DNA from: Peromyscus leucopus
Taxonomy: Eukaryota; Chordata; Mammalia; Rodentia; Cricetidae
NCBI RefSeq assembly: GCF_004664715.2
Contig: NC_051072.1
Span: 30,897,994 to 30,961,993 of the forward strand
DNA: 64,000 nucleotides
Reading direction: 5' to 3'
Shown here: piece by piece, positions 12,321 through 24,515 of the stretch
Layout: each line of letters begins with the position of its first letter
Numbering within the stretch: the stretch's first letter is position 1
Notes under the pieces: generated by a model
The model's input: the letters and a program-made list of their open reading frames with translations, nothing else
Database searches by the model: none
What the model was told of the DNA's origin: nothing
Position numbers and translations under genes: made by a program

Positions 12321-12385
12321 AATATAAAAATAGAAAAAGAACATAAAATAGAAAACAAGAAAGCTAGAGATAGATAGAGACTGTG

Positions 12386-12450
12386 GTGGCGGGGAGGAAG
12401 GAAGGGAAGAAATGAGAAATACAAAGGAAAGAAAAAGAAAAAAAAGATTG
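12386..12450 (+). repeat. Purine-rich low-complexity tract
   Basis: G/A-only sequence for most of its length (ggggaggaaggaagggaaga and similar). Confidence 0.8.
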
Positions 12451-14011
12451 AAATGTTCACCAATAACAAAGTTATAGAAAAAAATACCTTTGCTCATTAG
12501 CATTGATGGTGGTGGTTCTCAATCCTATCATGGTTCTTTCTTCTGAATTGATTTATTGGTAGAATGAAATATGTTATGTATTTACAAATAAGTTTTTACC
12601 ATAGTGTGAACAGAACTAATGAAGAGCACTTCTAATAATTTAAAAATTAAGGTGTATATACTGTGAGACAATTATATTGGGCAAGTCTTTGTCATGCTAT
12701 TCCCATATACACTTCCACCATCTAAGGGCCGGATTTCCTAAGTTGAAACTCTTTACATAAAGAGTGATACTGACCATAATGAGAACAAAAAATGGTAACA
12801 CTCCTGTTAGTTTACAGTCAGAAAAGAAGCTTGCTGTTATAAGTGTGGGAGAGAAGACACACCTTTGATGTGCAGTTTTGTGTAAGCACTGTTAACATTG
12901 TATGTTCTCACTTGTTGTGGGAAACCCTGTCACCATGGCCCTTCAGAGGCCTTCCATGCATTTGTGTATCTGAAGAGTACTCTGTTTGCCCCTCCATGCC
13001 TTTCCTGCCAATAGGTTTGCTTCTGCCCAGGATGAGCAGTTCCCTGTTTGCTTGTTCCTTTGTAGGTATTCTTTTCAATTAAAAAAAAAGGGGGCACACT
13101 TTTGGGTCTATCTCCATTCTGTATTCTGGCAATATCATCCTTTTCTCCAGTAGCCACAACACTGAAATTAAGTGCTTGGGATTTGTGGTGATGCCATTGT
13201 TAATACTGCATGGGGCAGAACGGAAATAAAAATGAATATACATGGATCTTGTTCTCCACAAGTTTCCTCCTTATATTTCATTTTCAGATTAGCCCCATTC
13301 TATTCCTTTTTAAATTTATTTATATTTTGTCACTTCCCTTAGGATGGCTATATTGGCTTGAAGTACCCATTTTTTAGGTATTTTAAATAGAGCCCATGAC
13401 TATTTGAGTGTTTTTTCATATTATATAGGCAATTATGTAATGTATTGTGGAGAAAGGCATATAGGGAGGAAATAATCCATAGAAATACACTGCAAAAAAA
13501 TCCAAAAGGAATGTGATGTTAAGTGATGACGATGGTGAGCCTCATACAAAATTAAAAAAAAAAAAACTATATATCACATACTTTAAAAACATCTTCCTAA
13601 GTATGCTTCTACTTGGCTTTAGAATGACCGCTGTATACAGCATGTAGTAGAAATGAATACTGAACAATACCTTCAGATCTACATTTGATACTCATCTGTG
13701 CCATGTTCTCTTCCATGCATTGGAGTTGAATGGCTTTTGGCAGTTTATATTTCCCATGTCCTAAATTTGTTTACTTTGGAACCTGTGGCCTGTAGATATT
13801 GTGAGTTACATGTCAATTCTTGGCCAGACTAGAAGAAAATTAACTGCAAGTACACATTAAAAAATAGGTTAAAAACTGAAATATGCAGTCTTTTTTTCTA
13901 TTTCTAACAGCTGGCTAGTCCCTCTTTCTTTCCTTATCCCATATATAAAATAAAAGGCTAATGGTATGCTTATAAATTTTCTGTAGACATAGTATACCTA
14001 TTTCCTAATAA
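12451..14011. other. Intergenic, nothing firmly recognised
   Basis: The part from 12840 to 13290 is more GC-balanced, with aattaaaaaaaaaggggg near 13077. That could be the R/U5 border of an old LTR, but I could not place termini or a target duplication. The remainder shows nothing recognisable. Confidence 0.4.
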
Positions 14012-14022
14012 GCCTGTAAAGC

Positions 14023-14108
14023 GCCCCCCCTCCCCGAGCTGAGGACTGAACCCAGGGCCTTGCGCTTGTTAGCCAAGCACTCTACCACTGAGCTAAATCC
14101 CCAACCCT
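14023..14108 (-). mobile_element. ID SINE (BC1-type), minus orientation, with 11-bp TSD
   Basis: In reverse complement it reads GGGGATTTAGCTCAGTGGTA, then GAGTGCTTGGCTAACAAGCG, an ID element derived from tRNA-Ala/BC1 RNA with intact pol III box A and B regions. The perfect duplication gcctgtaaagc flanks it at 14012-14022 and 14109-14119, so this is a clean, fairly recent insertion. Confidence 0.95.
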
Positions 14109-14385
14109 GCCTGTAAAGCTTTTAATGGATTCACAATTCATAATGGATTCATAATTACAAGGTATAATGTCATTAAAAGTATCAAAACTTTTCTTACCAG
14201 AAACTCCACTTTTTGTTGTCACAGGATTATGTGTTTTATGAAATATGGTGTATGGAGCTGATAGGTAGGGATTCCTTTGGATAGGTTTTCCAAACTATTT
14301 AAGATTTTGTATACATATCCTCATTTCTTTGTGAGACATACCAACTGAAATTAATTGAATTATTATAATATATTACTTCCTAAAG

Positions 14386-14599
14386 CAATCATTCTCAACC
14401 TTCCTAATGTTGCACTCTATTTAATACAGTTCCTTATGTTGTGCTGAATCCCAACCATACAATTATTTTCATTGCTAATTCATAACTAATTTTGCTACTG
14501 TTATGAATCATAATGTAAATATTTGTGTGTTTTCCAATGGTCTTAGATGACCCTTGAATGATTCAAAGTGGTCACAACCCACAGATTGAGAAGCCACTG
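14386..14599 (+). mobile_element. URR1-type hAT-Charlie nonautonomous DNA transposon
   Basis: The ends are terminal inverted repeats of the cagtggttctcaacc type (caatcattctcaacctt at left, cagattgagaagccactg at right). Between them lies aatacagttccttatgttgt, then ttcattgctaattcataac. Flanking 8-mers tcctaaag (14378-14385) and aactaaag (14600-14607) match at six of eight positions, as expected for an old hAT target duplication. It has no coding capacity. Confidence 0.88.
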
Positions 14600-14607
14600 A
14601 ACTAAAG

Positions 14608-15589
14608 GAAGGAAAGTCTATCCTGAAATAACAGCCAGAATCTGTCTAGAACACTCATGAATGCCCATTTGCAAAATGTCCAACATTTATAATAAATGCT
14701 TGAGAATCTTTCTGGCAAAGTCAAAATTTCCACTGGGCTTTTTTTCACATCCAACTAACATTCAGATATATGATGAGGCAAATAATCTGTAATCAACTGA
14801 CTAAAAAATGTAATATTGTTAAGCCAAATTCCCTCCTTCCCTTCATCCATCCCTCCATTCCTCCCTTTCTTTTGCTCACAGAACACCCTTGTAGAAAGAA
14901 TCTTTGCCATCTTACTAGAAATCCAGTCAAGTTTAGTCTAAAATGCTGAGATACACGTAATCACAAAGCTGACCAACATTCATACTTAGTATAGGAAGTG
15001 GCAAAACATTGTAATACATTTTTACTTGTGTGCTTTTGAAAACCACTAATATAAAGATAGCTCACTTTATCACCATTACCAATGTAAAGAATTCCTCTAA
15101 GCAATTCAAAGCTAATACCTTTTAGTTATAGAAACACAATGTCCTATGTAAACATTCACACCATTAAAAAAGATGTGCAAAATTAACACAGGTCGTTTTT
15201 GTCTCTAAGAAACAAAGACTAATTTTTAGATATTTCATATTTTAAGCTGTGAGGTCATTAAGTCTTTTAATGTAAATACCATAGTGCTTTTTTTTCCTGC
15301 ATAGACAGACTCTGTGAAACTGCATGTGTCAATGCTTTCAGATCATCTCTAGACCTTCAGGGATAGTTATGACCTACACACAAAATGAGCCACAATTTGC
15401 TTTTTATCATAAACAGTGGCGCTAACCTGATCATCTATCAGATTGAGAAACTATGGCTTGAGATTAATTTTGGCTCACTCATAAAATGAGATTGCTGTTG
15501 CCAAGAAGAGATAAATTATTATTTTGAATATTTATATTAACTTGGCACTGACCCTGAAGGCTGCTCTTGATTGGGAGGTCAAAAAAGGT
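14608..15589. other. Repeat-free AT-rich stretch downstream of HCN1
   Basis: No interspersed repeat or gene was recognised. It may be the distal end of the HCN1 3' UTR or unique intergenic DNA. Confidence 0.4.
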
Positions 15590-18438
15590 TTTGATTTATT
15601 ATGTTGTGCGGGGATGTGTCCAGAGTTTTATGATGATTACTCCGAGGAACACTATCACTTTCACCTTTTCATACTTTTGTCTGTGGCCGAATATGGTTAA
15701 TATTCTTTGGATCTTTGTAATAGAGATATGTGGAAGACATATGCTACTTTGTCTATGCAACTATTTTGTTTATGAAATGCTATTTAATATTACTCAAATT
15801 CAATACTTCATGCTAAATATCAGCATATCATACTTTCAGGCATTCAGAACTGCTTGCTGTCAATAGAATTTTGTGTAAGCCCTTGGCAGTAAATCTTAAA
15901 TAAGTTAGGCAAGCAATTTTTATTTTTAAATACTGAGAAACAAAGGCCTTCACCACATAAATAACCAAAATAAAATGACACCATACATTGGGTAAATTGA
16001 TTTTTGACTCTCAAAAGAGTTATATGATTACTTCCTTCAAAATTGTGTCACCCGTTTCTGAATGGTTTGCCAATTTAAAAAGAAACTAAAATATGATTTT
16101 AGAAAATATGTTTGCCTCTACAAATCTGAATTTTCTTCCCTATACTTAATCTGATAAAATTTAACATCTGTTTTGGCAAAAGTCTGTTATTTCTGCTTAA
16201 GAAATATAAGTAACTCTAAGTCATTCTAATAAATCTAAAAGTAGATAAATGGTCCTTACTTTTGGAGAATTACTGTGTACACTGATTTTTGCAGTTGTGC
16301 CCACTGAGTCAATTGCACTGTCTATTCAAATATTAAAAAATAATTGAAATTACAGGATAATAAAGAGCTAGTTCTCATTTAGTTGAATGGTGATTTATGC
16401 TACACTAGGAATAAAATATCTCGAAAGAATGTCTATATTTCTCAGTTTGTGGAACACGGTACCACCAGTCAGTTCTGGGAAAATTAACTTATTTGAATCC
16501 CAAACATTTCCCTGTTCCATAGTCTAACTCGTTTTCATGGTTCTTCATGCCCTCACCCTTCATTCACCCTGTACTGTTTTGATATGCAAATCTGGTGAAT
16601 TTTTGGTTTCCCGAACTTATTCCCACTCTTTGGCAAACACAGGTCTTACTTCAGGCCTAGCAGCCTCACAAGTAGTGTGAGGTAACAAATACCCTTAGTT
16701 CTTGCTCTGTCACAAATTAAATTTTATTTCTTTTCACATTAGCAAAACACACATTTCACCATGTACCCTTTGATTTCTCTGCAAAATTAAGATTAAAGTA
16801 TAAAATTATAAAACCTTTGCCTGATAATAAAAATGACTTTTTAAAAGGATTTAAATCCAACTTTACCGTTTCAAATTTGTTTTCTCTAATCTATGACACA
16901 CTCAAGCTTCAGCGAGATATGACTATTGCCAATGACCAGTGTTTTGTTAAACATTCACATTTTAGAAGCAAGTTTCATTTATCATTACATGAAGATGCTT
17001 TCTTCAGAATTTATTCTTTCTATTGTCATTCTCTCTACACCAAGTATCTTAAAAATAAATTCGTAGACTTGTATACATTTTATTTTGATATTGTCTTTAA
17101 ACAAATCTCATGAAGGGACAAGTGTTGGCAAGGCTTCTTTCAACACAATCAAGTCCTCATTGTCCCTACTCAACCACCCTTGGCTGAGGAAACGGGTAGG
17201 ATTATGATGAGATAAGAGAGGCATGGTCATGTAAGAGTGGGGTTGGGTCCTGTCTTAGGTCGTGATTATCACATTAATTTTAATTTTATAAAAACATCAT
17301 TTGTCTTGTTTTTTTTTGTTATCTGGGATATCAAAAATTATACATGGAACAAGTATGTCACTCACATCACCATTATTCCAGAATTGCTTGGAAAATTATC
17401 TCTATTCCTCATCATCTCATGTCAGAGAGAGATTGTTTCAGTATGAAGCAAAGGTAGAAAGGGCATTTCACTGTGAGAATTACCCAAAGTGTAAAGCAAT
17501 CAGGTATTCAAAAATCACGGACATGTCCTTTGAGTCCAATGAGGGATCTTTTGTGGTGGTGGCTTTTTCCACTCCACCAGGATAGTTGTTCTTACATGGG
17601 AAAGTTTATGCTTCTTACACCTTTAAGCTAAGAATGTGACCAAGGCCAAAATGACCCATCCATGAAGATGTCAATGGCCCCAGTGAAGGAAAGCAATACA
17701 CAATATGGCCGTTACTTAAAACTTCAAATTGAAAGGTAAAGACTGGCTTGGTGTGAATCTGAATCTTTCCTGAAGTTAGGCAACATTTTTTTTAATAGTT
17801 CATGCATTTCTTTTAAGAATAAGGTTGCCCTTTATGGTCAGCTCAATCATTTGCCTTTTTTTTTTTTTTTAAATGCCATCATACAAATGTGTTGTTAAAA
17901 TTGAAATTAAGTTGCTTTAGAAAGTCACTATTCTCAAGTGACCATAGCAAGTATAAATAACCATAAAATCAATAAAAAAAAAAACTTTGAAAGAAAAATC
18001 TCCAACATGATTTTGAAAATATTTTGGGAAATATTTTGAACAAAGTTAAAAGAACTGAGGAATAATTTGGTCCACATGTCCAAAAGCATTATTTCATGAC
18101 AATTTTTTGACTACTCAGGATTCAGTGTAGCTCAGTACCTGATTATATTCTAGGAATAAATTTTTTCTCATGGCACAGACTGATATGCTCTTAGGTGGAC
18201 TGGCCTAACATATAGTAAATCTTTGTTAGGGTTAGTGAATGTGAATAATAACAACAGTGACAACAACTTACCCCACACTTGCGTTGTCTGACACATATGC
18301 CAGAGTGCTAGAGACAGAAGTAAGAGACACCTGGGTCATGCAGTTTAATATTATAAAAATAAGGAAAGGAAGGTCCAAAAGAGCAATTAGAGCAAAATTA
18401 TAAAATAAAAACTGTAAGTCAATTAAGAATCAATGGAA

Positions 18439-18620
18439 GGCTGGAGAGATGGCTCAGAGGTTAAGAGCACTGACTGACTGTTCTTCAGGAGGTCCTGAGT
18501 TCAATTCCCAGCAACCACATGGTGGCTCACAACCACCTGTAATGAGATCTGGTGCCCTCTTCTGGCCTGCAGTCATACATGCTGTATACATAATAAATAA
18601 ATAAATCTTTAAAAAAAAAA
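18439..18620 (+). mobile_element. B2 SINE with 10-bp target duplication
   Basis: The copy is full length: ggctggagagatggctcaga at the tRNA-like head, caaccacatggtggctcaca in the body, then ataataaataaataaatctt and an A tail. The duplication aatcaatgga is perfect at 18428-18437 and 18621-18630. It lies antisense to HCN1 in the likely 3' UTR. B2 copies in this orientation keep pol III boxes. Confidence 0.95.
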
Positions 18621-20392
18621 AATCAATGGAGATATTTTTACACAAAACCCTGACAGACTATTAGAAATGATTTGTACTTTGAAAAGTAAGTAATTATAGC
18701 TTTAATATAATATGTCTAAAAGTTTAAACTCATCATATTGCATAAATTGTTCATGTCCTTTAGGAATTATTAGAATAACTCAATTGTTTCCTTTGCAGTG
18801 TCCTGAAAATACCATGTTCATTTAATTCTGTAAATGGTAGAATAAGCAGCTTTTAAAAGTGGAATGGCATTCACTTGGTAATCATTCCCTTATGGAGAGG
18901 TCACGGAGACCTGGAGGCAGGATGTGTGTTACAGGATGACAGTAAATGGCAGAACACTATTTTATCCTCATGTGTTTAAGATTGCTTCGCTATTTATCCT
19001 CATTGTGATCAACCTCATCAGAGGCATTTGAAAATCCCAAAGGCAACAGGACAATGTGCATAGGTTAAAAATCATCCTCATATTCAATGACATAAATGTG
19101 GCTGTGATGTGAAACTGGACAAACACCAAATATTAAAGAGGCATAGAGTAAAGAATAAAATAAACAAATTTTTACTGTATGGGAAAGGTAAAACAAAGGG
19201 ATGACTGGGAAATCCATGTTCTATTTAAATTATTTTCATTCTGTATTTATAGAATATCTCTAAGAATTGTATGGTGATTTTCAAGAATAAATCTTTTTTG
19301 GAAATTATACAAAGACAGACAAACAAGCAAATCTATAGTCATCAACAAAGCAAAACATTGGATCAGAGTTCAACAATAAAATAAAATATTCATAATTTTA
19401 GTTTATTTTTGTTGGATTTATTAATAATCTTTATATATATTTATATGTATGGCTTTGAGCAAAGACAAAAGACATACTCTAACTCTTCCCTGGTTGTACA
19501 GTGGCAAGGATCAGCTATATTCTTATCTTCTCAGCAGCAAAAGATCAATAATACAGTTCTTTCTGTACAGATTAAAACTCCAACCTTGAGCTTAACTATG
19601 TACAGAGAAAAAAAGGTCATGTTCACCTAGCACTGTACCTTTATATTACAGTAATGTGAGTCACTTTCCTCCTTAATCTAAATATATATATGTACATTCA
19701 TACATATGTGTATATAATTTACCCTGTACCATTTTGTTAGTTTAACATATAAACCTTAGGGTTCTTTGTCCATTCTAGTACAAAGTGAATAAAAATGTTA
19801 TGGTTGCACTGAATGATCATGCAATTCAATTTTGCTGATGTTTCCCAATAGTGCTCGAAAAATTTTATATATAAAAAAATATTTTACTACCAAACCATTA
19901 ATCCTGTCAAATGTAAACCTTTAATAATGTAAAGGACTAGTGCATGATCTTAATAAATTGAAGCTAATTTTTATATTTTAATAAAAAATTAAAGAGTTTC
20001 GTACTGATATGTAAATGGTCTTGCCACTTTCTCATAGCTTCTAGGTAGGCCGAATGAGCTCTCTCTTATACCATTCCCAAAATGCTGTCGTTAGTCACCA
20101 GCATGTCAGTAATAAATAACATCATATTGCCTAGCATTGTTGATTGCTTCCACACAAATTAGGATCTGTTAGCAATTAAGCATAGCAATTCTTTTTGGTT
20201 TCATAGGTGTTAGATCCATAAAAGGCATAACAGGCAGCATGAATTCACTTTGCTTCTGCTTCTGCTTTTGTTTTCTGTCCTCAAGTCTATCTAGAGGCCC
20301 TGTCCCAACAGAATGTGTGGTCTTTAAATTCTTAAGTGGATCGTCCATGTTCATGCTACTAAAGACTTCCATGTCAGGTCACTCTCTTGAGT

Positions 20393-20400
20393 TATTTACA
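20393..20400 (-). promoter_or_regulatory. Hcn1: Pumilio-type motif in HCN1 3' UTR
   Basis: The sense strand reads TGTAAATA. Further matches lie at 21324-21331 (TGTAAATA) and 19689-19696 (TGTACATA). The motif is short and AT-rich, so chance matches are expected; function is inference. Confidence 0.3.
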
Positions 20401-22042
20401 GAAGTCAAACATGAGGAATCTTCCCATTGTGTTCCATCCAACCACACGTGTGGGATGCAGTAAGCACACATGATCTCTAAGAGGCTGATGCTCACAGAAA
20501 GAATTAAGGAAACAAAGGAACAAACAAACAATGCTTACAGACAGCTCAACTTCACCCCTGCTTCCTGTCACCATGTCCACCCTACTTTCAGCACATTTAA
20601 AAGAGCAAACCTCCGGTCTATCTAAGGACTATGTTGGTTACCACATGCCTTAAGATTTACTAACTGCTTAGCTACAATATACATAGGGCAAATGTGCATT
20701 TCCAAACAGATGTGATGATTATTATATTTATTTCTTCACATTAACATCACAATAAACTACCAACTAACATGAAGACACAGAACACATTTAACTCCAAACC
20801 AAGCTGTGGTTTGCAAATAACTGTTTAAATGATAATAACAGCGATAATATTAAATTAAAGTGAAAACCTCACTTCTAGATTTTAGTCAGAGATCCAAGTC
20901 ACCCTTTTAAGAATTTAAAAGAGACAATAAATGAATTGTTACATCTTCTAGAAGTGAGAAATACTGTAAGCCTTTTCTTACAATGACTGATTAGAATCTA
21001 CTTTTTTTTTTGCCCCAAAAAGCATGCCAGGACTAGTTTCAGATGCTTGATTATGTCAATAAGGAAGAAAAGTAATAATTTTTGGTGTAATACAAGCAAT
21101 TTGTAGATTCAAGCATACAATTTTGCATAAAATATTGCAGGTTAAAATAATATTGTCGGTCTGAAGCCATTGCATTACAGTTGAACAATTGTCACAATTA
21201 TTAGATTTTGTGAAAATTTAAAACTCTTAACTTTTGAAGTGAAGCCATAAAACTGAATTCTTAAACAGTGACTTTTACCTTTATACAACACAGAAGAGTT
21301 GCTTTTATTTGGGCTGGAAAAGTTATTTACAACTAACATCGACAGAGTCTTGGTAGAAGTCCAACAACACACGAAGACAAATATCTCCTCACCTTCCTGC
21401 CAAATCAATGAACATGCTTGAGGTTAGAGAAAGCCTTAGCAGTGGCGATGTTAGTCTCCTATGGTGGATGGGCATGTAATGTCTTCCTTCACCTAACTCA
21501 AAATTTAAAGCACCAAAATACAATTTAGAGCTATAAACTGGGATTGGGTTATTTCATCCCACATAATTAGCAATCTAGATACAGAGGCACAGCTAAATGA
21601 AGGAAAGCTTTGATTGGTGCTCTTCTGGAACTAATTGGAGTTGCCTTTTTAAAATCTGAGTTTTGATGCCATTGACCCCCCCAAGGACTCTTCATAAAAG
21701 AGAGAAATACATATATCAAAGGAATTAAGTAGAAGTGGGTTAGAAATCAATGATCTTACAACAATGTGTTAAATCCTTTAATGGTTTTAAAGAAAGGAAG
21801 ACATGTAACACTGAATGCTATACAAGTCTTTTGAATGTCTCCTGGGCATTTATATATAGAGATATGTATATTTATTTAATTATATATGTATATATGTTTT
21901 TACATTTGCATGTAGGCCAGAGCTGTCTAAAATATCTTTTCAGAGTAGGCTATAGGGATCTATCACCAGATAGATTAAAATAATATCTGAGAATATTCTG
22001 TTTATTAGAGTATTTCTTTTCTGCTTTGACAATCAGCAAGGA

Positions 22043-22471
22043 TCATAAATTTGAAGCAAAACGCGGTTTTTCTGCATCTGGGTCTGTGTTTAAGACTGAG
22101 GGAGATTCTCTCTGTACAGCTGCTGGTGGTGGGGGTGCTGGAGGCACTCCTCGGTTGGGGGGGATGGCTCCCGAGGACATCTGTCGGAACAAAGTGACAC
22201 GCTGTGGCACTGTGCTCCTGCCCCCCGCCTGAAGGCCCGCGCTGTGGACAGCTGCCACGGGTTGAGGGATGGAGGCCAGTGACTCGCCCACAGTGGGATG
22301 AGGTCTGGAGATCATAGCGGGCACCTCGTGGGGCAGCGAGGGCTGCGAAGCCGAGAGGGGCCTGACTTCTCTGGTCAGGTTGGTGTTATGAAGAGCTTGC
22401 GTGCTCTTGTGCACTTCATTTTTCGGGGTGGAGCTACCAGGTGTCTGTGGCTGTTGTTGCTGTTGCTGCTG

Positions 22472-22510
<39 letters not shown>

Positions 22511-22962
22511 CTGTTGTTGCTGAGTCTGGGGTGCCTGGGACTGCGGTGGCTGCTGCATGAGTGACAGCTGCGACGCAGTGGGAGAGGCATAGTGGAAAGT
22601 TCGTGTGGCCAGGGGGCTCTGTACAGGAGGACTGCAGACTGCTGTGGTATAGGAGCAGGGTGAGAGGATGGCTGAGGGTTGGGGCGTCTGTGTGCTGGGG
22701 CTGGGCGAGTGGAGGTTGCTGTGAGACAAGCTGGTCGCCGTATAGACTGGTGGAGATTGTGTCCTCATGCGGGAGGTTGGGGTGGTGGTCGACGATGTGC
22801 AATTCAGGGCTGTCATTTGAGGGTAGTTGATTGGAGGGATCGCTTGAACCATCTCTCTGTCGTGCTTCACAATCTGCTTGAGGATCTCGTTCTCCTGATT
22901 GTTGAACACACCAGTGTTCAGATCCTTCTGAAACTTCTGGAGGAGAATGGAGTTTTTCTTGC
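22043..22962 (-). CDS. Hcn1: HCN1 exon 8, terminal coding exon (C-terminus of the channel)
   Basis: This is the last coding exon of the hyperpolarization-activated cation channel HCN1, which carries Ih in neurons and heart pacemaker cells at the plasma membrane. Translation on the minus strand gives 305 whole residues plus a glycine codon split with exon 7, then TGA at 22043-22045. The order is: [16 protein letters not shown] at the end of the cAMP-binding C-helix, [20 protein letters not shown], a Ser/Thr/Pro-rich tail, a 24-Gln tract (22451-22522), a conserved [15 protein letters not shown] block, a proline run, and the C-terminus RFASNL. Ser-Asn-Leu is the family's known docking tripeptide for TRIP8b. 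The exon opens after TTGCTGATAG, a good acceptor. No frameshift or stop interrupts it. Rodent HCN1 is about 910 residues, so this exon gives roughly the last third. HCN2 and HCN4 have much longer, different tails, so I exclude them. Confidence 0.98.
22451..22522 (-). repeat. Hcn1: Polyglutamine-coding CAG/CAA tract in HCN1
   Basis: There are 24 consecutive Gln codons, counted directly. They mix CAG and CAA; the longest pure CAG run is seven codons (22466-22486), and nine CAA codons break up the array. The tract lies in the intrinsically disordered tail between a Gln/Pro-rich segment and PQTPGSSTP. Interruptions of this kind normally limit slippage. Tract length varies among mammalian HCN1 proteins and accounts for much of the species difference in protein length. 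Confidence 0.97.
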
Positions 22963-22987
22963 CTATCAGCAAAGGAAAAATAGGCAC
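22963..22987 (-). other. Hcn1: Splice acceptor of HCN1 exon 8
   Basis: On the minus strand the bases before exon 8 read TTTTTCCTTTGCTGATAG, a pyrimidine tract followed by AG. The reading frame beyond it is intronic, and the exon 7 phase joins exactly at 22962. Confidence 0.95.
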
Positions 22988-24057
22988 TTAGACAGGCTGG
23001 AAGGAACTAAGAATGCCACAAGAGACTGGCTACTCCAGGGTGATGTATGTCAGCGTTAAGACCCATGGGTTTAGAAGTCAAGAACCTCACCTGTCACCAC
23101 CAAACAGAAGTGGAGCATCTGCCTCGCGCACAATGTTGCATCTGCTTAGAAATCTCACACTCTACTTAAGAAAAATTGGAAAGACTAAAGGTGGCAAAAA
23201 AAAAAGCTACTTTATTTATAAAAGAAATGTACCTATTTAACCGGAGCATAATTTGTGGTGTAGTAGAGAAGCGGTGGTGGTCAGTTTTAGTTTCAGGTTG
23301 TGTTTGTAAGGTAAGGCAATGGAGAGTCAGAGACAACACTGGAGCATTTGCTTCGGGACACACAATCAACAAAAGGCTTTAGGGAGAACCATTTACACAA
23401 TGCTCAGGATTGTAAAGCAGATGTATTTATCGTATTTATCTCATGGGAAGGTTAAGATCACTGCTTAGAAATTTGGGTTAGACAGTGAAGAGGCTGTGAA
23501 GAAAGGAAGAAATTCTGATAGTGAAGCCTTGCTACCAATGACAGATTGGCTTCATCTGAACCATCTGGGTGCCTGTAGAAAGGCAGTCCCTCAGACCAGA
23601 CCCAGATTGCTCAATCTGGTACTGTTTTATACAGATAGAGTATCATGACGAGCAACTATCTCAAGAGATTTTGCCTTTGACTAATGCCAGGCACCAATGA
23701 CTCTTCATTCTAGCTTCATATTTCTCTCATCTCTGGAGTTAAAAAAAAATACAAATACCAATTACATGTGAACAACCTGACATGGGTTCCAGATTTTAGC
23801 CTTTGCAAGCAAGTTTCCTCAGGGGAATGCTTTTGCACACGAGTAGTGTGGATTGCCTCACGCGCTTCCCTCCTCTGTAATAGAGGCTGTGAGAGAAAAA
23901 GCACAGAGCTCCGCACTTCTCAGCTCACTCCAGGACATAAATAAGCTTTAGTTCTACTTCTTATCATAATTTTTTTGAGAGCTTTGCAATAGATAGGCAT
24001 TCCCTGGTAGAATATTAATTAGAATCAATCGCACGTTGGTAAAAAAAACCAAACAAA

Positions 24058-24515
24058 CAAAAATGGAGGACACCAGGAGAACATGGCCAACTGAACCAAC
24101 TAAGCAGGGCTCATGGGGGCTGACAGAGACTTAAGAAGCAAACCCCGGGCCTTCAGGAGTCTGCACCAGGTCCTCTGTGTATATGTTGTGGCTGTTAGCT
24201 TGGTGATTTTGTGATTCTCCTAATTGTGGGAGCAGGTGTGTCTTTGACTCTTCCTGCTCTTGGGACTCTTCTCCTCTTGGGTTGCCTTGTCTCATTGTAT
24301 TCTGTTTTTTTTTGTGTGTGTGTGGTTGTTGTCTCTTGGAGGTCTGCTTTCTTTTTTGAGGGGAGACAACAGCGGTGAAGTGGATCTTGGGGAGAGAGGA
24401 GGTAGGGGGTGTCTAGAAAGAATGGAGGGAGGGGGAACTGGCCAGGATGTATTATATGAAAGAAGAATCTATTTTCAATAAAAAAACATACATATGCAAA
24501 AAAATAAAAATAAAA
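24058..24515 (+). mobile_element. L1 3' UTR end fragment in intron 7
   Basis: ggacaccaggagaacatggc, actaagcagggctcatgggg, a polypurine tract (tggagggagggggaactgg), atgtattatatgaaagaaga and a long A-rich tail are the rodent L1 3' UTR order. It is antisense to HCN1 and 5'-truncated. Confidence 0.85.

Larger units (their letters stand above)
15590..22042 (-). other. Hcn1: Probable HCN1 3' untranslated region (end unresolved)
   Basis: The sequence after the HCN1 stop is AT-rich with no coding potential. Mammalian HCN1 messages are known to carry a 3' UTR of several kilobases. Apart from one B2 on the other strand (18439-18620), this span lacks recognisable interspersed repeats, unlike the DNA on either side. 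Minus-strand AATAAA candidates include 15595-15600, followed by a T-rich stretch, and others near 19401-19422. The end given here is the lowest of those and is a guess; the real mRNA may stop earlier or have several ends. Three Pumilio-type motifs (TGTANATA) are visible on the sense strand. Confidence 0.45.

Noticed and set aside
12840..13290. Possible old LTR
   Set aside because: An aattaaa/G-run junction hints at R/U5, but termini and target duplication are not found.
22298..22564. Plus-strand frame with a long leucine run
   Set aside because: It is the antisense shadow of the HCN1 glutamine tract. The minus strand encodes a recognised protein with correct splice phase.
22375..22802. Other minus-strand frames across exon 8 (Ser/Asn-rich and Ala/Thr-rich)
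   Set aside because: These are frame-shifted readings of the same CAG/CAA tract.
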